Shown piece by piece: positions 52,122 to 61,025 of a DNA stretch of 64,000 bases (position 1 is its first letter; each line of letters starts with the position of its first letter). The stretch is from Halorubrum depositum. GTDB taxonomy: Archaea; Halobacteriota; Halobacteria; Halobacteriales; Haloferacaceae. The DNA is taken from NCBI RefSeq assembly GCF_007671725.1, contig NZ_VCNM01000001.1, positions 124,001-188,000 of the forward strand, in the 5' to 3' direction. Under the pieces are notes generated by a model. The model was given only the letters and a program-made list of their open reading frames with translations. It was not told the DNA's origin and did not search any database. Made by a program: the position numbers and the translations under genes.

Positions 52122-53093
52122 ATGACCGACACAGACGACGACGCTCCCGCGCCCGCTGACGACCCGCTCCGAGCCCCGCCCGACGAGCGCTCGATCCCCG
52201 AGCTGCTCCGGTTCGGCGTCGTCAACGTCGACAAGCCCGCCGGCCCGTCTTCCCACCAGCTCTCCGCGTGGGTGCGCGACGCGATCAACGACGCCCTCGA
52301 CGCGCTCGATCCCGAGGGCGAGCCGATCGACGGCGTCGCTCACGCCGGCACCCTCGACCCGAAGGTCACCGGCTGTCTGCCGACGCTCACCGGGGACGCG
52401 ACCCGGGCGGCCCAGGTCTTCCTGGAGGGGAGCAAGGAGTACGTCTCGGTCCTCGAGCTCCACGGGTCGCCTCCGGGCGACTTCCGCGAGGTGGTCGGCG
52501 AGTTCGAGGCGGAGATCTACCAGAAGCCGCCGCGGAAGAGCGCCGTTACCCGCCGGCTCCGGACCCGGACGATCCACGACCTCGACGTGCTCGAAGTCCG
52601 GGAGCGGCAGGCCTTGCTCCGGATCCGGTGTGAGTCGGGGACGTACGTCCGAAAGCTGTGTCACGACGTCGGCCTGGCGACCGGCGTGGGCGCTCACATG
52701 GGGCATCTTCGCCGGACCGCCACCGACCCGTTCGACGACGGCGACCTCCACGCGCTGCAGGACCTCGTCGACGGGCTCGCGTGGGCGCGAGAGGGCGACG
52801 AGTCGCTGCTCCGCGAGGTCGTCCGGCCGGCGGAGGAGGCGCTGGTGCACCTCCCGTCGGTCACGGTCGCCCCCTCGGCCGCGCGCAACGTGGCCACCGG
52901 GGCGCCCGTCTACGCTCCCGGCGTCATCGACGCGGACGCGGGGGCGACCTTCGATGCGACGCCGGAAAGCGACGACCCGCCGCTCGTCGCCTGCCACACC
53001 CCCGACGGCGTTGCGGTCTGTCTCGGCCGGCTCGTCGGCGACCCGGACGCCGAGTCGGGCGTCGTCGTCTCGCTGGAACGGGTCCTCGTCTGA
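52122..53093 (+). CDS. cbf5: RNA-guided pseudouridine synthase Cbf5/TruB
   Basis: A 323-residue catalytic subunit of the H/ACA ribonucleoprotein; it also modifies tRNA without a guide. The opening VVNVDKPAGPSSHQLSAWV and the catalytic aspartate in HAGTLDPKVTGCLP are clear, as are GSKEYVSVLELH, PPRKSAVTRRLRTR and GTYVRKLCHDVG. The C-terminal 80 residues fit a PUA domain. It is downstream of cmk. Confidence 0.95.
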   Translation: MTDTDDDAPAPADDPLRAPPDERSIPELLRFGVVNVDKPAGPSSHQLSAWVRDAINDALDALDPEGEPIDGVAHAGTLDPKVTGCLPTLTGDATRAAQVFLEGSKEYVSVLELHGSPPGDFREVVGEFEAEIYQKPPRKSAVTRRLRTRTIHDLDVLEVRERQALLRIRCESGTYVRKLCHDVGLATGVGAHMGHLRRTATDPFDDGDLHALQDLVDGLAWAREGDESLLREVVRPAEEALVHLPSVTVAPSAARNVATGAPVYAPGVIDADAGATFDATPESDDPPLVACHTPDGVAVCLGRLVGDPDAESGVVVSLERVLV

Positions 53094-53168
53094 GGGGGTC
53101 GCGGCCGGGCGGCGAGGTGTGAAACGAAGTCCTTAATTACCGGACTCTCGTTTTTTCGGATGCAGACG

Positions 53169-53239
53169 GGGACCGTGGGGTAGTGGTATCCTATGCGGAT
53201 GGGGTCCGTATGACCTGAGTTCGACTCTCAGCGGTCCCA
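53169..53239 (+). tRNA. tRNA-Pro (anticodon GGG)
   Basis: Acceptor arms GGGACCG (53169-53175) and CGGTCCC (53232-53238), discriminator A. The anticodon stem TGCGG/CCGTA closes loop ATGGGGT, giving GGG. The T-arm CTGAG/CTCAG closes TTCGACT. No intron. A TATA-like ccttaattacc (53132-53142) is at the expected distance. With the CGG tRNA at 7315 it covers two proline codon sets. Confidence 0.95.
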
Positions 53240-53288
53240 CTTCGACTTCTCAAACAGTTAGCGCCGCCGCAGTCGACGAAGGTCGTCC

Positions 53289-53924
53289 TCAGACCCCTTC
53301 GACGAGCCGCTCCAGCTGTTCGGGCGGCACCGCGCCCCTGGCCGTGCGCCCGTCGTACCTGAACGTCGGGACGCCGCCGATCGTGGCGTCTCGCGCCTCG
53401 GTGAACGCCGTCCGAAGCCGGTCGCGCCGCGCCTCGTCGGCGACCGCGCTCCGTATCTCGTCGCCGTCCATCCCGACGGCCTCGGCGAGGTCGGCCAGCA
53501 CGTCGACGTCGCCGACGTCCCGCCCGTCGACCCAGAGCGCTTCGAATATCGCCTCGTCGAAGTCGAGCCAGCGGTCGGGGCGCTCCTCGCTCACGTACAG
53601 CGAGGCGACCTGCGCGTCGAACGAGTCCACGCGCTCGGGGAGGTCGTCGAGGTCGAGCATCTCGTCGGCGCCGAACCGATCGCGCAGGCGGTCCACGTCG
53701 CGTCGGACCCGCTCGAAGTACTCCTCGTGTCTCCCGTCGTCGATCGAGTGGATGATCTCGCCGTCGGGCCCGCGCTTGTGGCCGCGGAGGTCGTACGGGT
53801 GCCAGTCGATATCGAGCTCGCGCTCTCGCGTCTCCTGGTACGCCGCCAGCGACCGGCGACCGAGGTAACAGAACGGGCAGACGTAGTCCGAGTAGACCGC
53901 GATCCGCTCGTCGCGTTCCTCCAT
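53289..53924 (-). CDS. DsbA-family thiol oxidoreductase (FrnE-like)
   Basis: A 211-residue thioredoxin-fold protein with active site C16-P-F-C19 (YSDYVCPFCYLGRRSL), a helical insertion, and the cis-proline loop GGVPTFRYDGR. It has no signal peptide, so it is cytosolic, as FrnE is in Deinococcus. Likely roles are disulfide exchange or redox defence. TATA-like cccttatcag is 29 nt upstream. It is divergent from rfcL. Confidence 0.9.
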   Translation of the reverse strand: MEERDERIAVYSDYVCPFCYLGRRSLAAYQETRERELDIDWHPYDLRGHKRGPDGEIIHSIDDGRHEEYFERVRRDVDRLRDRFGADEMLDLDDLPERVDSFDAQVASLYVSEERPDRWLDFDEAIFEALWVDGRDVGDVDVLADLAEAVGMDGDEIRSAVADEARRDRLRTAFTEARDATIGGVPTFRYDGRTARGAVPPEQLERLVEGV

Positions 53925-54008
53925 GGCGAGTCGGTACGGTCGCCCGCCTGATAAGGGATCGAACGCGCCTCCGGAACCACTAAACGCCGCACCGACCTAC
54001 CGCCGGTA

Positions 54009-55526
54009 ATGGCCGACTGGACGGAGAAGTACCGCCCGAGCACCCTTTCGGAGGTCCGCGGCAACGACAAGGCCCGCGACGCGTTCGCTGAGTGGGCGCG
54101 CTCGTGGGACGACCACCGCGAGGCCGTCGTGCTCCACGGGAGCCCGGGCGTCGGGAAGACGAGCGCGGCCCACGCGCTGGCGAGCGACATGGGCTGGGAG
54201 ACGGTCGAACTGAACGCGTCCGACCAGCGCACCGCCGACGTCATCGAGCGCTTCGCGGGGCGGGCCGCCCGCAACGCCACCCTCGGCGGGAGCGCGGCCG
54301 GCGGCGGCGCGACCGGCGGCGACACGGCCTCCCGCCAGCTCGTCGTCCTCGACGAGGCCGACAACATCCACGGCAACTACGACCGCGGCGGCGCCTCGGC
54401 GATCACGAAGCTCGTCAAGGAGTCGGGCCAGCCGATCGTCCTGATCGCCAACGACTACTACGACATGGCGCGCGGGCTTCGCGACGCCACCCAAGAGATC
54501 GAGTTCCGCGACGTCTCCGCGCGCTCCATCGTCCCCGTCCTCCGGGACGTCTGCCGGAAGGAGGGGATCGAGTTCGAGTCGGACGCCTTAGAGCGGATCG
54601 CCGAGCGCAACCGCGGCGACCTCCGCGGCGCGATCAACGACCTGCAGGCGGCGACGGAGGGGCGAGATTCGATCGCGGTCGAGGACGTTGTCACGGGCGA
54701 CCGCGACAAGGCGCTCGGGCTGTTCCCGTTCCTCGACGCGGTCCTCAAAGAGGAGTCGGCGGAGGAGGCGCTGCAGTCGGCGTACGCCGTCGACGAGACG
54801 CCCGACGACCTCACGAAGTGGATCGAGAACAACGTCCTCGACGTGTACGAGCCGGCCGAGGCGGTCCGGGCGTACGACTTCCTCGCGAACGCCGACGTGT
54901 GGCTCGGCCGCGTGCGCGCCACGCAGAACTACACCTACTGGCGCTACGCGACCGACAACGCGGCCGCCGGGGTCGCCGCCGCCCGCGACGGGGAGAAAGG
55001 CGGGTGGACGCGGTACGGCCGCCCGCAGTTCTGGAGCTCCTCGGACGCGACCGCCGACGAGGTGGTCGGGCAGATCGCGGCCAGGAGCGGCTGCAGCGTC
55101 GCGACCGCCCGACGCGAGGTGCTCCCCTTCCTGGAGACGGTCACGCACCACTGCAAGCCGCGCGAGCTGACGGTGGCGATGGCGGCCGCCTACGACCTCG
55201 ACGAGGCGGGCGTCGCCTTCGTCACCGGCTCCGGCGAGTCCACCAACAAGGTCGCGTCGATCGTGGAGGACGCGCAGGCGCTCCGGGAGGAGCGGATGGA
55301 GGACCACGCCGAGGGCGCGTTCGCCGGCGGCACGCGGTCGGCGGAGGGGCTCGACGCGGACGGGACGGGTGGTGCCGACGGCGGCGACGAGTCGGATTCG
55401 GACGCGAGCGGCGGGACCGCGGACGCGGCCGGAAGCGACGCCGCCGACCCGGACGCAGGCGATCCGGACGCCGCAGACGGGAACGGAGAGGACGACGGAC
55501 AGGCCGGGCTGAGCGACTTCTTCTGA
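54009..55526 (+). CDS. rfcL: Replication factor C large subunit
   Basis: A 505-residue clamp-loader ATPase. MADWTEKYRPSTLSEVRGN is the RFC box, Walker A is GSPGVGKTSAAHAL, Walker B LVVLDEADNIHGN; collar-domain helices follow. The last 90 residues are a Gly/Asp-rich acidic linker ending in QAGLSDFF, a PCNA-interacting peptide. TATA-like cactaaacg is 27 nt upstream. Confidence 0.95.
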   Translation: MADWTEKYRPSTLSEVRGNDKARDAFAEWARSWDDHREAVVLHGSPGVGKTSAAHALASDMGWETVELNASDQRTADVIERFAGRAARNATLGGSAAGGGATGGDTASRQLVVLDEADNIHGNYDRGGASAITKLVKESGQPIVLIANDYYDMARGLRDATQEIEFRDVSARSIVPVLRDVCRKEGIEFESDALERIAERNRGDLRGAINDLQAATEGRDSIAVEDVVTGDRDKALGLFPFLDAVLKEESAEEALQSAYAVDETPDDLTKWIENNVLDVYEPAEAVRAYDFLANADVWLGRVRATQNYTYWRYATDNAAAGVAAARDGEKGGWTRYGRPQFWSSSDATADEVVGQIAARSGCSVATARREVLPFLETVTHHCKPRELTVAMAAAYDLDEAGVAFVTGSGESTNKVASIVEDAQALREERMEDHAEGAFAGGTRSAEGLDADGTGGADGGDESDSDASGGTADAAGSDAADPDAGDPDAADGNGEDDGQAGLSDFF

Positions 55527-55549
55527 GGTCCCCGCCGTCGCCCGCGGTG

Positions 55550-56665
55550 CTACGTCGTCGGCGAGCCGCCGGACTCGGTGGCGAGGCTCCCGCGACCCGG
55601 CCCCGTCGAGTCGACCTCGTCGACGCTCTCGACGCCCGCGAACTCGAAGCGCGCGCCGCCCGCCCGGCCCTCGGTCGCGGACACCGACCAGCCGTGTGCC
55701 TCGGCGATCCGCTCGACTATCGCGAGCCCGAAGCCGGTGCCGTCCGCCGCGGTCGTCCGCCCGGGCTCGAACACCGACTCCCGCTCCGCGGGGTCGATCC
55801 CCGGGCCGTCGTCCGCGACGTAGAACCCGTTCGGCAGCGCGCCGACGAAGACCCGGAGTGACGCGTCCGCCGGCCCGCCGCGTCGACTCGACGCGTCACC
55901 GGCGTCCGTGTCGTCCCCGCCCGACACCTCGCCGGGAGAGCAGCCGTCTGACGCCCCGTGTTCGATCGCGTTGCGGAAGAGGTTCTCCAGGGCCTGCCGG
56001 AGTCGACTTCGATCGCACTCGACCGTCGGGAGCGCCCCCTCGACGACGAGCGCGGTCTCGGGGCCGGCTCCGACCGTGCGCCACGCGGCGTCGACGACCG
56101 ACCGGAGATCGACCGTCTCGGTCCCCTCGACGATGCGCCCCTCGCGGGCGAGCGCCAGGAGGTCGGCGGTGAGGTCGTCCATCCAGTCCAGGGCGTCGCG
56201 AGCGCGGTCGAGCCGCTCGTCGGCCGCCTCGCCGTCGAACTCCCTCGCCAGTTCGACGTTGCCGACGGCGACCGAGAGCGGATTCCGGAGGTCGTGGGAG
56301 ACGACGCCGGCGAACTCCTCCAAGCGCTCGCGCTGCCGCTCCAGTCTGCGGCGGCGCTCGTCCTCCTCGCCTGCGGGGAGGAGGTAACCGACCACGTCGC
56401 CGCTCTCGTCGCGACGCCCGCGCTCCCGGACCCACGTGGGACCGTCGTCGACCGCGAGGCGGTAGGTGACGTCGACATCGTCGTCGTCGAGCGCCGATCG
56501 GAGGCGCTCGCGGTCCTCCTCGACCGTGGCCTCCATCCAGTCGTTCCGGGGGAGAGCGTCGACGTCCAGCCGCGGCTCGCCGGCGGCTTCGACGACGAAC
56601 CGATCCGGATCGCCGTCCGGCCGTCGGTAGGCGACGCCCGGTCGACGCTCCATCTGCGGTAACAC
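55550..56665 (-). CDS. Sensor histidine kinase with PAS-like input domain
   Basis: A 371-residue soluble kinase. Residues about 1-100 look like a PAS domain, followed by a short coiled coil (DERRRRLERQRERLEEF), the H-box VVSHDLRNPLSVAVGN (phospho-accepting His), the N-box LENLFRNAIEHG, and ATP-lid motifs DDGPGI and GTGFGLAIVERIAEAHGW. No transmembrane helix. Haloarchaea have many orphan kinases of this build. A TATA-like tttaatatac is 27 nt before a GTG at 56665; the ATG at 56653 is an alternative start. Confidence 0.88.
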   Translation of the reverse strand: MLPQMERRPGVAYRRPDGDPDRFVVEAAGEPRLDVDALPRNDWMEATVEEDRERLRSALDDDDVDVTYRLAVDDGPTWVRERGRRDESGDVVGYLLPAGEEDERRRRLERQRERLEEFAGVVSHDLRNPLSVAVGNVELAREFDGEAADERLDRARDALDWMDDLTADLLALAREGRIVEGTETVDLRSVVDAAWRTVGAGPETALVVEGALPTVECDRSRLRQALENLFRNAIEHGASDGCSPGEVSGGDDTDAGDASSRRGGPADASLRVFVGALPNGFYVADDGPGIDPAERESVFEPGRTTAADGTGFGLAIVERIAEAHGWSVSATEGRAGGARFEFAGVESVDEVDSTGPGRGSLATESGGSPTT

Positions 56666-56952
56666 GTACCGATCGCTATCCTGTAGTATATTAAACCTTA
56701 TCTATCTATCAGTTGTCTGACGTTCAGTATCAACTAGATTCGACGTGAAATCAAGGCTCAAGAGAGCGAAAAGAGTAGTTCGAGTCGAGAGACCGACTTT
56801 TGCGATCGGTACCGATATATTCGTATCACGAACCGAATACGTGTCTGACGGCGTGTACCGGGGTGATCCGGGCCCACCCGAGACGGCGCGCGAACTCCGA
56901 GGCGATCCGAGGTCGGGGGGGTTTTACCTCGCTCCGTCTCCTCGGCTCGGCC
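56666..56952. promoter_or_regulatory. Divergent AT-richer intergenic region between kinase and dehydrogenase
   Basis: This 287-bp gap holds the minus-strand TATA-like box of the kinase (56687-56696) and, near 56917, a ttttacc box 30 nt before the dehydrogenase ATG. Between them, about 56680-56830 is clearly lower in GC than the genes on both sides, with words such as tatatattcgta. No palindrome above 8 bp was recognised. Confidence 0.45.
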
Positions 56953-58029
56953 ATGCGTGCGGCGATCCTTCGCGAGTACGGCGAACCGCTGGCGGTCCGC
57001 GACGTCCCCGCCCCGGACCCCGGACCGGACCAGGCCGTGGTCCGCGTGGCGGCCTGCGGCGTCTGTCGGAGCGACTGGCACGCCTGGATGGGCCACGGAG
57101 AGTGGGCCGACGACCGCGTCCCGCGCGGACAGGTGCTCGGCCACGAGCCCGCGGGCGAGGTGGTCGCAGTCGGACGGTCGGTCGAGCGCTTCGCGCCCGG
57201 CGACCGGGTCGTCGTCCCCTTCTCGCTCGGCGACGGCACCTGCCCGTACTGTCGCCGAGGCGCCGGCAACGTCTGCGCCGACGGGCGCGCGCTCGGCTTC
57301 GAGGCCGCCGCGCCGGGGGCGTTCGCGGAGCGGGTCGCCGTCCCCGCCGCCGACTACAACCTCGTCGAGCGCCCGCCGTGGCTCGACGCGCCCGCCGCGG
57401 CCGCGCTCGGCTGTCGGTACATGACCGCTTACCACGCGCTCGCGGAACGGGCCGGCCTCGGAGGCGGCGACGCCCTCGCGGTCCACGGCTGCGGGGGCGT
57501 CGGCCTCTCCGCGGTCCAGCTCGGCGACGCCCTCGGCGCCCGGGTCGTCGCCGTCGACGTCGACGACGACGCGCTCGACCTCGCGAGCGACCTCGGCGCC
57601 GACGATGTCGTGAACCCGAGTAACGTCCCGGACGGCGAGTCCGTCCCGGACCGAGTCAGAGACTTCACCGACGGCGGCGCCGACGTCTCGATGGACGCGC
57701 TCGGGATCGCCGAGACCTGCCGCAACTCGGTCCGGTCCGTGCGACCTCGCGGGACCCACGTGCAGGTGGGCCTGACCACCGAGGCCGAGCGCGGCGAGGT
57801 GTCGCTGCCGACCGACTGGATGACCCGCTGGGAGGTGTCGTTCGTCGGCTCTCGGGGCATGCCGCCGACGAGCTACGAGGACCTGTTCGCGCTGATCGAG
57901 GCGACCGACGTCGACCCCGGCGCGCTCGTGAGCGACGAGATTGCCCTCTCGGCGGTCTCTGACCGACTCGCCGCGCTGGGCGAGTACGACGTGCACGGCG
58001 TCGAGGTCGTCACCGAGTTCGAGGGGTGA
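56953..58029 (+). CDS. Zinc-dependent alcohol dehydrogenase
   Basis: A 358-residue medium-chain dehydrogenase. The catalytic zinc cysteine is C38 (CGVCRSDWHAW), with GHEPAGEV as the His-Glu segment. The structural zinc loop GTCPYCRRGAGNVC has three of the usual four cysteines; the first (normally CGxC) is missing. NAD motif HGCGGVGLSAVQLGDALGA. Such enzymes reduce or oxidise a wide range of alcohols. ATG 56953 is chosen over upstream in-frame codons because the protein then begins with the family start MRAAILREYG. Confidence 0.9.
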   Translation: MRAAILREYGEPLAVRDVPAPDPGPDQAVVRVAACGVCRSDWHAWMGHGEWADDRVPRGQVLGHEPAGEVVAVGRSVERFAPGDRVVVPFSLGDGTCPYCRRGAGNVCADGRALGFEAAAPGAFAERVAVPAADYNLVERPPWLDAPAAAALGCRYMTAYHALAERAGLGGGDALAVHGCGGVGLSAVQLGDALGARVVAVDVDDDALDLASDLGADDVVNPSNVPDGESVPDRVRDFTDGGADVSMDALGIAETCRNSVRSVRPRGTHVQVGLTTEAERGEVSLPTDWMTRWEVSFVGSRGMPPTSYEDLFALIEATDVDPGALVSDEIALSAVSDRLAALGEYDVHGVEVVTEFEG

Positions 58030-58128
58030 CCGGTTACGTACTCTGTCCGGGAACTGGGAGAAAATAAAACTTCTTTGAGGCTACTGCTATTTCCGAAGAT
58101 TCATTATCATATCAATTTAGTGTTAATT

Positions 58129-58389
58129 ATGGACAATCGAGGTGACATATCTCCGGGAGCAATTTACGGTGCAATAATCACTCTCGTAACTGCAGCGGTA
58201 GTGGGGATGATCGGCCTCAGGCTCCTCTCACCATTTGCAACACGTTGTGATGATTCAGGTGTTTTCACCGATGCATGTAACAAACTCACACTATCTCTTG
58301 GAGATACAATAGCTGATCTCGTGGGTCCACTTGGGTTGATGATTCTACTTGTATCACTCCTACTCGTCATCGCATCACAGGGCAGGTAA
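58129..58389 (+). CDS. Small two-helix membrane protein in a low-GC patch
   Basis: An 86-residue protein (MDNRGDISPGAIYGAIITLV...) with two hydrophobic helices separated by a loop with two cysteines (RCDDSGVFTDAC), which could form an external disulfide. Its DNA and flanks (about 58040-58550) are much lower in GC than neighbours, and codon choice is unlike the rest of the window. This suggests recent transfer, perhaps from a virus or plasmid. No family recognised. Confidence 0.6.
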   Translation: MDNRGDISPGAIYGAIITLVTAAVVGMIGLRLLSPFATRCDDSGVFTDACNKLTLSLGDTIADLVGPLGLMILLVSLLLVIASQGR

Positions 58390-58486
58390 GTCGAATACTT
58401 CCTTTCCGAAAATTGGATGAGTGTCCGACAGAATCGCTTCGAACCCGAGATTATCACGCCGAGAACCCCCGGCTGTACCCTTCCCT

Positions 58487-58545
58487 CCAATTGAGGCGCT
58501 TCCCAGCCGCGATGAGGGCCTGACCCCATGACACGTCTCAATTGG
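58487..58545. repeat. Inverted repeat at the right edge of the low-GC patch
   Basis: CCAATTGAG (58487-58495) and CTCAATTGG (58537-58545) are perfect 9-bp inverted copies 41 bp apart, at the point where the low-GC DNA gives way to the ABC transporter operon. They may form a terminator or mark a junction. No matching repeat is seen at the left edge. Confidence 0.4.
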
Positions 58546-58569
58546 GAATGACAATCGACGAATTGCTCT

Positions 58570-59496
58570 TCACTCCTCCCGCTCGGCGCCGAGCCCGGGG
58601 ATCGCGACGCCTTCCTCGACGCGAGCCATCAGCTTCGACGCGGTGAGCACGAGGGCGAGGTACGTCACGCCGGTCACGATAAAGATGAGCGTGTACCGGA
58701 ACGTCTCGGAGGCGATCCGGTCGGCTCGGTAGTACAGCTCCGGGACGGTGATGAACGCCGCCAGCGACGAGTACTTGATCAGGTAGACGAACTCGTTGGT
58801 CCACGACGGGATCGCGTAGCGGAGCCCCTGCGGCAGCACCACGTAGTAGATCGTCTCCAGCTTCGAGAGCCCGATCGCGCGGCCGGCGGTGATCTGGCCC
58901 TCCTCGACGCTCTCTAAGGCGCCGCGGATGTACTCCGCCTGGTAGGCGGCGCCGTTGAGCGTGAACCCGAGGATCGCCACCCACACCACGTTCCGCGGGA
59001 AGACGCCTGAGAGCGCCCCGGGGACGTAGCTCGCGAGGTTGAGCCCGTAGTAGAGCACGAACAGCTGGGCCAACAGCGGCGTGCCGCGCAAGAGCTCCGT
59101 GTACCCGAGCGAGAGCCACGAGGAGAACCGACCGTACACGCGGGCCACCGCCAGCGGGACGGCGATGAAGAAGCCCAAGACGAGGCTCACGCCGGTGATC
59201 ACGACCGTGAGCCACGTCCCCCGCGCGAGCTCCGGGGTGAGCTCGACCACGAACGCGGCGTCCGCCGCGTACGCCGCGAGCCCGGGGAGGGCGGCGACCG
59301 CCGCCTCCACGGTCCCCGCCGGCACGAGCGGGTCGCCGACCGGGACGAGGACGCCGCCGAGCCACCGGTTGACCCAGCTGACGACGAGCCAGCCCCAGAA
59401 CAGCGCGCCGGCGGCGAGGAGGAGGAGCCGGCCGACCGAGCGGTCGGACTCCGCGACGCGTTCCCGGACCGTCGCGGGTCTCGTCGCGCTCGCCAT
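58570..59496 (-). CDS. Polar amino acid ABC transporter, permease (second)
   Basis: A 308-residue permease of the HisM/GlnP type. After an N-terminal helix and an inserted extracellular loop, the core contains ELARGTWLTVVITGVSLVLG and the EAA-like coupling motif QITAGRAIGLSKLETIYYVVLPQGLRYAIP (key residues G-x3-AIGL and LPQ). It overlaps the ATPase stop by one base. The inserted loop of about 50 residues is longer than in bacterial homologues. Confidence 0.92.
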   Translation of the reverse strand: MASATRPATVRERVAESDRSVGRLLLLAAGALFWGWLVVSWVNRWLGGVLVPVGDPLVPAGTVEAAVAALPGLAAYAADAAFVVELTPELARGTWLTVVITGVSLVLGFFIAVPLAVARVYGRFSSWLSLGYTELLRGTPLLAQLFVLYYGLNLASYVPGALSGVFPRNVVWVAILGFTLNGAAYQAEYIRGALESVEEGQITAGRAIGLSKLETIYYVVLPQGLRYAIPSWTNEFVYLIKYSSLAAFITVPELYYRADRIASETFRYTLIFIVTGVTYLALVLTASKLMARVEEGVAIPGLGAEREE

Positions 59497-60242
59497 CAGT
59501 CGTGACTCGCGATGCGTTCGAGGAAGCGGCCGGTCCGCTCCTTCTCGGGTCGTTCGAACAGCTGTTCGGGCGGCCCGCGCTCGATCACGTGGCCCTCGTC
59601 GAGGAACACGATCTCGTCGGCGACGGCCCGGGCGAAGCTCATCTCGTGGGTGACGACGAGCATCGTCATCCCCTCGTCGACGAGCCCGTGCATCACCTCC
59701 AACACCTCGCCGATGAGCTCCGGGTCCAGCGCGCTCGTCGGCTCGTCGAACAGCATGAGCTTCGGCTCCATCGCCAGCGCGCGGGCGATGCCGACGCGCT
59801 GCTGTTGCCCCCCGGACAGCTCCGCGGGGTAGGAGTCGAGCTGGTCGGCAAGCCCGACGCGCTCGAGCTGCTCTTCCGCCCGCTCGAGGGCGTCGGCCTC
59901 CGGGAGGCCGAGCACCCGACGCGGGCCGAGCGCGACGTTGCCGCGCGCGGTCAGGTGCGCGAACAGGTTGAACCCCTGGAACACCATCCCGACCTCTCGG
60001 CGGAGCTCGTCGATGTCGAGGTCGGGCGAGAGCACCTCCTGTCCGTCGAGCCGGATCGACCCCTCCTGCGCCTCCGCGAGCCGGTTGACGCAGCGCAGCA
60101 TCGTCGACTTGCCCGAGCCGGACGGGCCGATGAGGACGGTGACGTCGCCCCGGTCCATCTCGAAGGAGACGTCGTGGAGCACTTGCTCGTCGCCGTACCA
60201 CTTCGAGACGTCGGTCACCCGGAGGAAGTCGCCGTCACTCAC
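59496..60242 (-). CDS. Polar amino acid ABC transporter, ATP-binding protein
   Basis: A 248-residue ATPase of the HisP/GlnQ type with Walker A IGPSGSGKSTMLRCVN, Q-loop VFQGFNLFAHLT, signature LSGGQQQRVGIARAL, Walker B LMLFDEPTSALDPE and the switch histidine in VVTHEMSFA. The start is GTG, overlapping the upstream permease stop by 4 nt. It powers uptake with the two permeases of this operon. Confidence 0.95.
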   Translation of the reverse strand: MSDGDFLRVTDVSKWYGDEQVLHDVSFEMDRGDVTVLIGPSGSGKSTMLRCVNRLAEAQEGSIRLDGQEVLSPDLDIDELRREVGMVFQGFNLFAHLTARGNVALGPRRVLGLPEADALERAEEQLERVGLADQLDSYPAELSGGQQQRVGIARALAMEPKLMLFDEPTSALDPELIGEVLEVMHGLVDEGMTMLVVTHEMSFARAVADEIVFLDEGHVIERGPPEQLFERPEKERTGRFLERIASHD

Positions 60243-61024
60243 GCCGACTCACCCTCCGGGATGGCGTAGCGGCCGCCGAGGTAATCGAGCGCGCGGTTCG
60301 TCGTGAACGTGAGGACGAAGTAGATTGCACTGATGAAGAGGATGACTTCGAGCACCGCGGTCGTCTGCTCAGAGAACAGGTCGTACCCCCGAGTCAGGAG
60401 CTCCGCGAGCCCGATCGCGAAGACGATGCTGGTGTCTTTCAACACGATGGTGAACTCGTTTTGGAACCCCGGGATCGACCGACGCAGGGCCTGCGGGACG
60501 ACGACGTACCGGACCGCCTCGAACCGCGAGAGCCCGATCGAGCGACCGGCCTCCAGCTGGCCGGCGTCGACGCTCGACAGCGCCGCCCGGAAGATCTGCG
60601 ACTGGTAGGCGGCGCTGCGGAGGCCGAGCCCGAGTATCCCGGCGGTGACCGCCGAGGAGATCGAGGCGACTCCGAGGTTGATCTGCGGAACCCCGACGAC
60701 GAAGTACATCACGATGAGGATCACGACGATCGGCGTTCCCCGGAGGACGATCCCCACGACGCTGACGACCCGTTTGAGGTAGCCGTCGCCGTACACCTCG
60801 ACCGCGCCCGCCGGGAAGCCGACGAGGAAGCCGAGGAGGATCGACGCGACGGTGAGCCCGATCGTCAGCAGGGCGCCGACGCCGAGGTAGTCCGCGTTCC
60901 TGAGGACGAACTCCCAGTCGGCGGCCTCGCCGACGAAGGCGGGACCGGCCCTGACGACCGGCTGGGCGGGCGCGACGCCGAGGCTCTCGACCGACGCGAG
61001 CGCGAGCGTCCCCGCGACCGACAT
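60239..61024 (-). CDS. Polar amino acid ABC transporter, permease (first)
   Basis: A 261-residue HisQ/GlnP-type permease with GALLTIGLTVASILLGFLVG, RGTPIVVILIVMYFV, and the coupling motif QLEAGRSIGLSRFEAVRYVV(VPQ). It follows the substrate-binding gene by one base. With the other permease it forms the heterodimeric channel. Confidence 0.93.
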   Translation of the reverse strand: MSVAGTLALASVESLGVAPAQPVVRAGPAFVGEAADWEFVLRNADYLGVGALLTIGLTVASILLGFLVGFPAGAVEVYGDGYLKRVVSVVGIVLRGTPIVVILIVMYFVVGVPQINLGVASISSAVTAGILGLGLRSAAYQSQIFRAALSSVDAGQLEAGRSIGLSRFEAVRYVVVPQALRRSIPGFQNEFTIVLKDTSIVFAIGLAELLTRGYDLFSEQTTAVLEVILFISAIYFVLTFTTNRALDYLGGRYAIPEGESA

Positions 61025-61025
61025 C

